NCBI GenBank assembly: GCA_900771365.1
Contig: CAAGNU010000247.1
Span: 1 to 16,408 of the forward strand
Direction of reading: 5' to 3'
Length of the DNA stretch: 16,408 nucleotides
From: Bacteroidales bacterium
GTDB lineage: Bacteria; Bacteroidota; Bacteroidia; Bacteroidales; P3
Shown here: positions 6,285 through 13,272 of the stretch, in pieces
Layout: every line of letters starts with the position of its first letter
Numbering within the stretch: the stretch's first letter is position 1
Position numbers and translations under genes: made by a program
The notes under the pieces: generated by a model
What the model was told of the DNA's origin: nothing
What the model saw: only the letters and a program-made list of their open reading frames with translations
Database searches by the model: none

Positions 6285-8681
6285 TTATTTGATGCGCATT
6301 TTATAAAAAGAGCGATATACAAAGATTAAAGCGATGACGAGGAACGCGATGCCGATGTAGGGGGCTATGGCCTTAAAACCATCGCTGATGGCGATTTCCA
6401 TAGCCAGGACACCGAAGAGGGTGGTGAACTTGATGATGGGGTTCAGTGCTACGGAAGAGGTATCCTTGAAGGGGTCGCCCACGGTATCGCCAACAACGCT
6501 AGCGTCATGGAGTGGAGTGCCCTTAGCCTTCATGTCAACTTCGACAACTTTCTTACTGTTGTCCCATGCGCCGCCAGCGTTAGCCATATAGACAGCCTGG
6601 AAGAGACCGAAGACGGCGATGCTGATAAGATAGCTGATGAAGAGGCAGACGGCGTTTTGACCTCCGATGCTTTCTGGCGAGGAGAAGCAGGCAAAGGCAA
6701 GTGCGAAGCAGAAGATGGCGATGAAGATGTTGATCATGCCCTTTTGAGCATAGTTGGTGCAGATTTTGACAACTTCCTGAGATTTTTCCGTATCGGCCTT
6801 CTTGGGGGCGTTAGCGTCGAGCTTGATGTTGTTCTTGATGTATTCAACAGCACGATTGGCACCCGTGGTGACAGCCTGCATAGAAGCACCAGTGAACCAG
6901 AAGATGACGCAGCCGCCGAGGATGAAGCCGATGATGGAGTAGGGGTTGAGGAGGTTGAGGATGGTGGAGGGCTTGATGCCGAGAGTCTTCTGAATGAGCA
7001 GAATCAGTGAGAAAATCATGGTGGTTGCACCTACCACAGCGGTGCCGATAAGCACGGGCTTGGCGGTAGCCTTGAATGTGTTGCCTGCGCCATCGTTGGC
7101 TTCAAGATAGTATTTGGCTTTTTCAAAATCAGGTGTGAAGCCGAATTCCTCTTTCACCTCTTTGGTGGTTTTCTCGATATCGTCCTCAATGAGGGAGAGC
7201 TCGTAGACGCTCTGAGCGTTGTCGGTCACAGGACCATAGCTATCAACGGCGATGGTCACAGGACCCATGCCCAGCATACCGAAGGCCACAAGGCCGAAGG
7301 CGAAGATAGAGAAGTAGGGACCGAAGACTGCCACGAGTCCGAAGGCGGAGGAGGCCATGTAGGCGATAATCATCAGCACCACGAAGACGAGACCTGTCCA
7401 GAAAGCACCCATGTTACCGGCCACGATGCCGGAGAGGATGTTCAAAGAGGCACCGCCCTGTTCAGAGGCCTTGACGACTTCCTGAACATGCTTGGAGGTG
7501 GGGGAGGTGAAGAGCTTGGTGAACTCGGGGATGAGGGCTGCGCCAAGGGTGCCGCAGCTGATGATGATGGCGAGAGCCAGCCAGTAGCTGTTGCCGAGGG
7601 AAGAAAGCATGAAATAGCTTGCCAAGAAGGTGCCGCAAATGCTCAGTATAGAGGTAATCCAGACAAGGCTGGTAAGGGGTTTCTCGAAATTGATGTCGTC
7701 AGCGTTCTTGTATTTTGCCTTTGCCATAATACCATTTACATAGTATGCGAGGACGGATGCAACGATGCCGAGGATGCGCATGACAAAGATCCAGACGAGG
7801 AGCTGAACTTGGTATTCAACCGGGACGGCCAAAAGGATGAAGCTCACGAGAGCCACACCGGTAACACCGTAGGTCTCAAAACCGTCGGCGGTGGGTCCAA
7901 TAGAGTCACCAGCATTGTCGCCCGTGCAGTCAGCGATAACACCAGGGTTGCGGGGGTCGTCCTCACCAATTTTGAAGACCACCTTCATGAGGTCGCTTCC
8001 GATGTCGGCAATCTTGGTGAAGATACCGCCGGCGATACGCAGAGCACTAGCGCCAAGGCTCTCACCGATAGCAAAGCCGATAAAGCAGCTGCCGGCCAAG
8101 TCTTCAGGCATGAAGAGGAGGATGATGAGCATCAGAACCAGTTCGATGCAGATGAGGACGATGCCGATGCTCATGCCAGCCCGTAAGGGGATGTTGAGCA
8201 GGTCGAGAGGCTTGCGGCGGAGGGAGGCGAAAGCCATGCGGGCATTAGCGTAGGTGTTCATGCGGACACCGAACCATGCTACTCCGTAGGAGCCGAGGAT
8301 GCCGATGATGGTCCAAGCCAGAATGAGGCATACTGCCCCGCCGTTCATGTGGGAGAGAACGCCAAAATAGAGCGCCATAGCAGCTCCGATAAAGACGAAC
8401 AGAAGGCAGAGGAACTTGCCTTGCTGTTTCAAATAGGTCGAGCAAGTTTTGAAAATCACGTTGCCGATTTCCAGCATAGATTTGTGTGCTTTCTGTTTGC
8501 GAACTTTATTAAACTGCCAAAAACCGAAGAGAAGGCCGATAATCACAACGAGGAATCCCCAATATAGAATTTTTGAGTTAGGATCGGTGGCAAAACCTTC
8601 CGGTAATTTTAAGTCTGCTTCGCTTGCAAACGAAAAAATGGGTAGTGCAAGCAATGGTAATACTGTAGCTAATTTTTTCAT
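6285..8681 (-). CDS. hppA: Membrane-bound ion-translocating pyrophosphatase
   Basis: Couples hydrolysis of pyrophosphate to pumping of H+ (or Na+) across the inner membrane. The 798-residue protein has many hydrophobic segments (roughly 16) and the family motifs: DDPRNPGVIAD with CTGDNAGDS at 241-260, AVDSYGPVTDNA at 478-488, GNTFKATAKP at 533-542, and GGAWDNSKK with VVGDTVGDPFKD at 703-740. K537 sits where a lysine marks K+-independent members and an alanine marks K+-dependent ones, which suggests K+-independence. The protein is longer than common family members. Part of the excess is a charged cytoplasmic stretch at about 495-530, and an N-terminal signal-like hydrophobic segment precedes the first core helix. 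The DNAQS stretch departs from the usual DNAGG. I infer a divergent subfamily; ion choice cannot be read from sequence by eye. It is divergent from argS, with its own promoter and terminator. Confidence 0.95.
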   Translation of the reverse strand: MKKLATVLPLLALPIFSFASEADLKLPEGFATDPNSKILYWGFLVVIIGLLFGFWQFNKVRKQKAHKSMLEIGNVIFKTCSTYLKQQGKFLCLLFVFIGAAMALYFGVLSHMNGGAVCLILAWTIIGILGSYGVAWFGVRMNTYANARMAFASLRRKPLDLLNIPLRAGMSIGIVLICIELVLMLIILLFMPEDLAGSCFIGFAIGESLGASALRIAGGIFTKIADIGSDLMKVVFKIGEDDPRNPGVIADCTGDNAGDSIGPTADGFETYGVTGVALVSFILLAVPVEYQVQLLVWIFVMRILGIVASVLAYYVNGIMAKAKYKNADDINFEKPLTSLVWITSILSICGTFLASYFMLSSLGNSYWLALAIIISCGTLGAALIPEFTKLFTSPTSKHVQEVVKASEQGGASLNILSGIVAGNMGAFWTGLVFVVLMIIAYMASSAFGLVAVFGPYFSIFAFGLVAFGMLGMGPVTIAVDSYGPVTDNAQSVYELSLIEDDIEKTTKEVKEEFGFTPDFEKAKYYLEANDGAGNTFKATAKPVLIGTAVVGATTMIFSLILLIQKTLGIKPSTILNLLNPYSIIGFILGGCVIFWFTGASMQAVTTGANRAVEYIKNNIKLDANAPKKADTEKSQEVVKICTNYAQKGMINIFIAIFCFALAFACFSSPESIGGQNAVCLFISYLISIAVFGLFQAVYMANAGGAWDNSKKVVEVDMKAKGTPLHDASVVGDTVGDPFKDTSSVALNPIIKFTTLFGVLAMEIAISDGFKAIAPYIGIAFLVIALIFVYRSFYKMRIK

Positions 8682-8724
8682 ATACAGCGTATTTAGATAA
8701 TATTAGAGTTTCAATTTCAAAAAA

Positions 8725-8732
8725 CAAAGATA
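8725..8732 (-). promoter_or_regulatory. Candidate -7 box of the hppA promoter
   Basis: CAAAGATA on the plus strand reads TATCTTTG on the minus strand, an exact match to the Bacteroidota -7 consensus TAnnTTTG. It lies 44 bases upstream of the hppA ATG. The expected -33 position falls in a T-rich run on the minus strand (8751-8760) without an exact TTTG. Confidence 0.65.
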
Positions 8733-8763
8733 CTATTTTTTATGTAAATAGAAAAAAAAATCG

Positions 8764-8771
8764 TATTTTTG
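8764..8771 (+). promoter_or_regulatory. Candidate -7 box of the argS promoter
   Basis: TATTTTTG matches TAnnTTTG exactly and lies 54 bases before the argS ATG. About 20 bases upstream is TTTTTATG (8737-8744), a loose -33 element. The region between is A-rich. The box faces away from the hppA box at 8725-8732, so the two promoters share upstream DNA. Confidence 0.7.
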
Positions 8772-8825
8772 CATTCTCTTTTATGAACATTAATATTGTA
8801 TAACTACATAATATCTATAGCAATT

Positions 8826-10616
8826 ATGATAGAACAAAATATCCAAAAAGCAGTTTCATCCGCGCTCAATAAGCTTTATAATATTGAAGTTGTACCTGAA
8901 ACAGTAGTTCTTCAAACGACAAAAAAGGAATTTACCGGGGATTATACTGTGGTGGTGTTCCCATACGTCAAGCAGGCTCGCAAATCGCCCGAAATGGTAG
9001 CCAACGAATTAGGCGCAGCCGTTAAGGAGATGGTCGACGAGGTCTCCGATTTCAACGTTATCAAAGGTTTTCTTAACTTCTCTGTGTCCGACAGTTATTG
9101 GGCCGGTTTCGTAAACGAGTGTAACGGTAATGAAAGTTACGGACTGAAAAAGCCTGCTGCTGATGCCAAGCCCGTTGTGGTAGAGTATTCCTCGCCCAAC
9201 ACCAACAAGCCCCTCCACCTCGGACATATCCGCAACAACCTTCTGGGCTGGTCTGTGAGCGAGCTCCTTGCAGCAAACGGCGCCAACGTGAAAAAAGTGA
9301 ACCTCGTGAACGACCGCGGCATCCATATCTGCAAGTCTATGCTGGCCTGGCTGCGTTTCGGAAATGGAGAGACCCCCGAAAGCAGCGGTATGAAGGGCGA
9401 CCACCTCGTAGGCAAGTACTATGTCGAGTTCGACAAGCACTACAAAGAGGAAGTGAAGCAGCTCATGGAGCGAGGCTACGACGAAGAAACAGCGAAGAAA
9501 GAGTCTCCCCTCATGCTCGAGGCCCAAAGCATGCTGAAGCGTTGGGAAGAGGGCGACAAGGAAATCCGCGACCTTTGGACAAAGATGAACGGCTGGGTCT
9601 ATGCCGGCTTTGATGAGACTTATCGCCGCATGGGCGTAGGTTTCGACAAAGTGTATTATGAATCCAATACATATTTATTAGGCAAGGAACTTGTGCAGAA
9701 AGGCCTTGACCTTGGCGTCCTCTTCCGTAAGGAGGATGGCTCGGTGTGGTGCGACCTCACAGGCGATGGCCTTGACCAGAAATTGCTGCTCAGAAAAGAT
9801 GGCACCTCTGTGTATATGACCCAAGACCTTGGCACGGCACTTCTGCGTCACAACGATTTCGGCGCCGAGCGTCTCATCTATGTCGTGGGCAATGAGCAGG
9901 ACTACCATTTCAAAGTCCTCAAACTCATCCTCGGCAAACTCGGTTTCGACTGGGCAGACAAGGTCTACCATCTCTCTTATGGCATGGTTGAGCTGCCTAA
10001 CGGCAAGATGAAGTCTCGTGAAGGCACCGTGGTGGATGCTGACGACCTTATCTCCGAGATGGAGCTCACCGCAGAGGAGATGTGCCGCGACCATGGCAAG
10101 AACGATGATATGACCCCCGAACAACTCAAGGAACTTTATCATATCTTGGCCCTTGGTGCTTTGAAATATTTTATCCTCAAGGTCGACCCGACCAAGAACA
10201 TGCTTTTCAATCCTGCCGAGAGTATCGACTTTAACGGCAACACGGGTCCTTTCATCCAGTACACCCATGCCCGTATCCGCAGCATCGTCCGCAAGGGCGA
10301 GGAACAGGGCATCGATATGAATGCTCCGATTGCATCCATCACGTCGCTCACGGATAAAGAACGTGCTGTTATCAAGACGCTGCACGATATGCCTGGCATG
10401 GTGGCTTCGGCTGCTGAGAATTTCAGCCCTGCCATGATTGCAAATTACGCTTACGAGCTGGCCAAGACCTTCAACAGCTTCTATCAGGATACGCCTATCC
10501 TCCGTGAGTCTGACGCAGCCCTCAAGGCTTTCCGCGTCCAGCTTTGCTCCGTGGTGGCTCAGGCTTTAAAAAACACGATGCGCATCCTTGGTATCGAAGT
10601 TCCAGAAAGAATGTGA
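8826..10616 (+). CDS. argS: Arginyl-tRNA synthetase
   Basis: Class I aminoacyl-tRNA synthetase that charges tRNA-Arg in the cytoplasm. The 596-residue protein is of normal length for Bacteroidales ArgS. The N-terminal additional domain covers about 1-110 (KTKKEFTGDYTVVVFP-like segment). The Rossmann core begins VVVEYSSPNTNKPLHLGH; the HIGH motif is HLGH at 131-134. The KMSKS-equivalent loop is KMKSR at 394-398. The anticodon-binding helical domain ends in VAQALKNTMRILGIEVPERM. I prefer the ATG at 8826. A TTG ten codons upstream (8796) is in frame, but it adds an unrelated hydrophobic stretch (YNYIISIAI), and the family normally starts close to IEQxI. A promoter box lies at 8764-8771. The thioesterase follows after a 161-base structured spacer. 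Confidence 0.97.
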   Translation: MIEQNIQKAVSSALNKLYNIEVVPETVVLQTTKKEFTGDYTVVVFPYVKQARKSPEMVANELGAAVKEMVDEVSDFNVIKGFLNFSVSDSYWAGFVNECNGNESYGLKKPAADAKPVVVEYSSPNTNKPLHLGHIRNNLLGWSVSELLAANGANVKKVNLVNDRGIHICKSMLAWLRFGNGETPESSGMKGDHLVGKYYVEFDKHYKEEVKQLMERGYDEETAKKESPLMLEAQSMLKRWEEGDKEIRDLWTKMNGWVYAGFDETYRRMGVGFDKVYYESNTYLLGKELVQKGLDLGVLFRKEDGSVWCDLTGDGLDQKLLLRKDGTSVYMTQDLGTALLRHNDFGAERLIYVVGNEQDYHFKVLKLILGKLGFDWADKVYHLSYGMVELPNGKMKSREGTVVDADDLISEMELTAEEMCRDHGKNDDMTPEQLKELYHILALGALKYFILKVDPTKNMLFNPAESIDFNGNTGPFIQYTHARIRSIVRKGEEQGIDMNAPIASITSLTDKERAVIKTLHDMPGMVASAAENFSPAMIANYAYELAKTFNSFYQDTPILRESDAALKAFRVQLCSVVAQALKNTMRILGIEVPERM

Positions 10617-10636
10617 AGCCGATTTCCTGTGTGGTT

Positions 10637-10733
10637 CTGCGATAGCGAATGGGAGAAGGCGCTTTCGCAGTGTCATGCCACAAGGCGTTTTCCCAAAGTC
10701 CCTCCCACTTTTGGGGCTTTCAGTCGCATGACA
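10637..10733 (+). promoter_or_regulatory. Candidate structured RNA element upstream of the thioesterase
   Basis: Three helices can be drawn. P1: CTGCGA (10637-10642) with TCGCAG (10665-10670), continued inside past a T-T mismatch by AGCG (10644-10647) with CGCT (10660-10663). P2: TGTCATGC (10671-10678) with GCATGACA (10726-10733), directly abutting P1. P3, inside P2: CCCAAAGT (10692-10699) with ACTTTTGGG (10707-10715), one bulged base and a 7-base loop. The P1 loop holds GGGAG (10651-10655) and the P3 loop holds CTCCC (10702-10706), which are complementary and could form a kissing-loop contact. No terminator-type T run follows. The element ends 44 bases before the thioesterase ATG. I do not recognise it as a known riboswitch class. 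It could be a leader element, a 3'-UTR element of argS or a small RNA. Confidence 0.5.
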
Positions 10734-10777
10734 TAGCAAACCATGGAAATAGTAGGCTGACAGCTAACATTACTTTA

Positions 10778-11494
10778 ATGTATTACACGCACGAATATAT
10801 CATTCCCAACTTCCTCTGCGACCAGCATGACACGCTCACTATGTGGGGCGTGGCACGCTTGTTTCAAGAGGTTGCGGGCTTTCATGTGTCGAGCGTGGGC
10901 ATGGGCTTCCCCCAACTCATAGAGCAGGGGAGGGCGTGGGTGCTGTGTCGTGCCTTCTACCAAGTCAATCGCCTGCCTCATGAAGGTGATAAAATTTTGC
11001 TCAAGACTTGGTCTCGCGGGACAGATGGGCTGTTTGCCTTTCGCGAATTTCAGATGTTCGACAGTCAGGGCGGCATCCTTGTATCGAGTTCCGCCTACTG
11101 GGCCATTATAGACGTCTCTACACGCCGTGTTATGCGCATACAGGATATGATGGGCACCTTTGAGAGTCACCCCGATTTCGCCACAGAGCGCCAAACCCTG
11201 CCACGTCTGCGGACACCGAAAGGAGTGCCATTTGAACAGGTCGCGCAGTTCTCCGTCAGACCCTCCATGCTGGACCATACAGGCCATGTCAATAATGCCG
11301 AGTATGTGAAGTGGATTTTCGACTATCTTCCAGGTGCGGACTATAAGTCTGCCCCATTTGCGTTCAGTATCGAATACCTGCTTGAGACGCAGCCCTCCGA
11401 GGCAGTTTCGCTTTCACGGCTTACCACTCCCCCAAGTACCTTGTTCCAAATATCCAATTCTCGTTCCATTGCTGTAATTGCTTCTTTATCATAA
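10778..11494 (+). CDS. Acyl-ACP thioesterase (FatA/FatB-like family)
   Basis: Hydrolyses fatty acyl-ACP to release free fatty acid and ACP in the cytoplasm. The 238-residue protein shows the double hot-dog layout. The first half has LFQEVAGFHVSSVGMG and a following GRAWVLCRAFYQV strand. The second half has SMLDHTGHVNNAEYVKWIFDYL, where D166, H170 and N172/N173 match the catalytic segment of the family; the position usually held by Asn between D and H in plant enzymes is T168 here. I chose the ATG at 10778 because the first hot-dog strand starts at once. The frame stays open back to 10649, but that extension crosses the folded element and has no family resemblance. The stop is five bases before the next ATG, so it is co-transcribed with the protease gene. 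The C-terminal 35 residues are weakly conserved. Confidence 0.88.
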   Translation: MYYTHEYIIPNFLCDQHDTLTMWGVARLFQEVAGFHVSSVGMGFPQLIEQGRAWVLCRAFYQVNRLPHEGDKILLKTWSRGTDGLFAFREFQMFDSQGGILVSSSAYWAIIDVSTRRVMRIQDMMGTFESHPDFATERQTLPRLRTPKGVPFEQVAQFSVRPSMLDHTGHVNNAEYVKWIFDYLPGADYKSAPFAFSIEYLLETQPSEAVSLSRLTTPPSTLFQISNSRSIAVIASLS

Positions 11495-11499
11495 TAAAT

Positions 11500-13149
11500 A
11501 TGAAAGAAATCTCTACAAAGCTCTCTATTCGCTCAAGCTATAAGCTGGCTGCAATATTCTCATTTGCTTTCTTGTTGGCTGTGATGCCTACGCAGGCCCA
11601 GGAAAAGCACAAAAAACATTCAAAAGACAAAGAAGTGCCTACAGACACGGTTGAGGGTGTGAAACGCCTCGTCGATGTGATGAACCTTGTGCAGCGCACA
11701 TACGTAGACGTGCCCAACACAGACTCGCTTAGCGAAGTGGCTGTGCGTCAGATTCTTCATAGCCTTGACCCGCATAGCATCTATATCCCTGCCAAAGAGG
11801 TGAAGCGTGCCAACGAAGCTCTTCAAGGCAACTTCGAGGGTGTGGGCATATCCTTCCAAATTTTGAACGACACAATTCGCGTGGCCGAAGTCTTGGTTGG
11901 CGGTCCTTCCGAGAAGGTGGGCGTGAATGTGGATGATAAGATTCTGCGCATAGATGGGATAAATGCCACGGGGGATAGTGCGGTAAACAGTTTCGTCTAT
12001 CGTCACCTTCGCGGCAAGAAAGGAACTATGGTTGTCGTAGATGTGCTCAGAGGCCGTGACTCCATCACGTTCCATATCCAGCGAGACAAGATTCCTATCA
12101 ATTCTATCGATGTCTATTTCATGGAGGACGACTCTATCGGATATATCGCCCTTGAGCGTTTTGCGGCCACCTCGGTCGATGAGTTCCGCAAAGCGGTCTC
12201 CGCGCTGAAGGACCAAGGTATGAAGTCGCTCATTCTCGACCTTCGAGGAAACGGAGGCGGCTATCTGGAGATTGCCTGCGGGCTGTCCAATGAGTTTATA
12301 CAACGCGGGAAATTAATTGTCTATCAGCAAGGTCGTAATGTGAAACGCCGTGACTATCGTACCAACTGGCGTGGCTCCTTCCGAGAGGGACGGCTTGTGG
12401 TGCTCATTGATGAGAACTCAGCCTCCGCCTCCGAGATTGTGAGCGGTGCTGTGCAAGATTGGGACAGAGGTCTTATCATTGGCCGTCGCAGCTTTGGCAA
12501 AGGCCTTGTGCAGACCATGTTCACCCTCTATGACGGAGCACAGATACGCCTCACCACGGCACGCTACTACACGCCTTCCGGCCGCTGCATACAGAAACCT
12601 TACGCCGACTATGAGAACGAGCTTCGCAATCGCTATCAGCGTGGCGAACTCTTCTCTGCCGACTCTATCCATTTCGCTGATTCGCTGAAGCATAAGACTG
12701 CCGCAGGCCGTACCGTGTACGGAGGCGGAGGCATCTCGCCCGACATCTTTGTCCCCATGGACACCACCCCGGCCACCAAGTACTACCAAGCCTGCCGTCG
12801 CAAGGGTCTCATCACGCAGTTCCCTACCTTCTGGGTTGAACAACATCGCAAAGACTCGCTGCTTGTTGATTTCGACACTTTCCTGGCTCATTACGACGAA
12901 CTTCATCTCGATTCGGCCTTTGATGCCTATGCTGCCGAAAAAGGCGTAAGCCTTGATTCGTTGCAAAAGGCTGATTCGAGTATCGCTACGGCTAACGAAA
13001 ACTTCCTCCGACTTCAGGTTAAGGCCTTAGTGGCAGACCGCCTTTATGGCCGTGGCCACTATTACCGCATCATGAAGTCTCAGGATCCATACTATAAAAG
13101 AGCTCTCATCACGCTTCGAGAGGAAGACCCGCTGAAACCTAAGAAGTAA
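11500..13149 (+). CDS. S41 family carboxyl-terminal processing protease
   Basis: A 549-residue exported serine protease of the Ctp/Prc type that trims or degrades envelope proteins from their C-termini. Residues 1-34 form a signal peptide ending in PTQAQ. A helical prodomain-like part follows (LVDVMNLVQRTYVD, LDPHSIYIPAKE). A PDZ domain lies at about 105-195 (NFEGVGISFQ, GGPSEKVGV, DKILRIDG). The S41 core includes LILDLRGNGGGYL (244-256), catalytic Ser in ENSASASEI (S309) and catalytic Lys in SFGKGLVQ (K334). The C-terminal 150 residues are helical and typical of Bacteroidota homologues. The start is the ATG five bases after the thioesterase stop, which indicates translational coupling or an operon. 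All catalytic residues are present, so it should be active in the periplasm. Confidence 0.95.
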   Translation: MKEISTKLSIRSSYKLAAIFSFAFLLAVMPTQAQEKHKKHSKDKEVPTDTVEGVKRLVDVMNLVQRTYVDVPNTDSLSEVAVRQILHSLDPHSIYIPAKEVKRANEALQGNFEGVGISFQILNDTIRVAEVLVGGPSEKVGVNVDDKILRIDGINATGDSAVNSFVYRHLRGKKGTMVVVDVLRGRDSITFHIQRDKIPINSIDVYFMEDDSIGYIALERFAATSVDEFRKAVSALKDQGMKSLILDLRGNGGGYLEIACGLSNEFIQRGKLIVYQQGRNVKRRDYRTNWRGSFREGRLVVLIDENSASASEIVSGAVQDWDRGLIIGRRSFGKGLVQTMFTLYDGAQIRLTTARYYTPSGRCIQKPYADYENELRNRYQRGELFSADSIHFADSLKHKTAAGRTVYGGGGISPDIFVPMDTTPATKYYQACRRKGLITQFPTFWVEQHRKDSLLVDFDTFLAHYDELHLDSAFDAYAAEKGVSLDSLQKADSSIATANENFLRLQVKALVADRLYGRGHYYRIMKSQDPYYKRALITLREEDPLKPKK

Positions 13150-13272
13150 TCAGCCTCGCCCCCTATCACGGAACGCCCCCATTCGATTCCCTCGATTGAA
13201 ATGGAAGAAATATTCGTTGAAATGAAGAGATTAGGACTAAACTGAGAATGTAAGAATAAAAAATATTGATAG
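13150..13272 (+). other. Spacer between the S41 protease and the LamG lipoprotein gene
   Basis: Contains no ORF that I would trust, no convincing hairpin and no exact TAnnTTTG box. It becomes A-rich just before the lipoprotein start (AATAAAAAATATTGATAG), which is usual for Bacteroidota translation starts. Whether the lipoprotein gene has its own promoter cannot be decided by eye. Confidence 0.4.

Noticed and set aside
7488..8186. A 232-codon plus-strand frame opposite hppA
   Set aside because: It is highly acidic, low-complexity antisense reading of a well-conserved membrane protein gene.
8796..8825. A TTG start for argS ten codons upstream
   Set aside because: It adds a hydrophobic stretch not expected in ArgS; the ATG at 8826 gives the normal N-terminus and length.
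10621..10735. A cobalamin or other known riboswitch before the thioesterase
   Set aside because: Short pieces such as GCCAC are present, but the conserved cobalamin core is missing, and the helices do not fit any riboswitch class that I can recall with confidence.
10649..10777. A 43-residue N-terminal extension of the thioesterase
   Set aside because: The extension crosses the P1-P3 fold, has no resemblance to thioesterase N-termini, and the ATG at 10778 places the first hot-dog strand at the usual distance.
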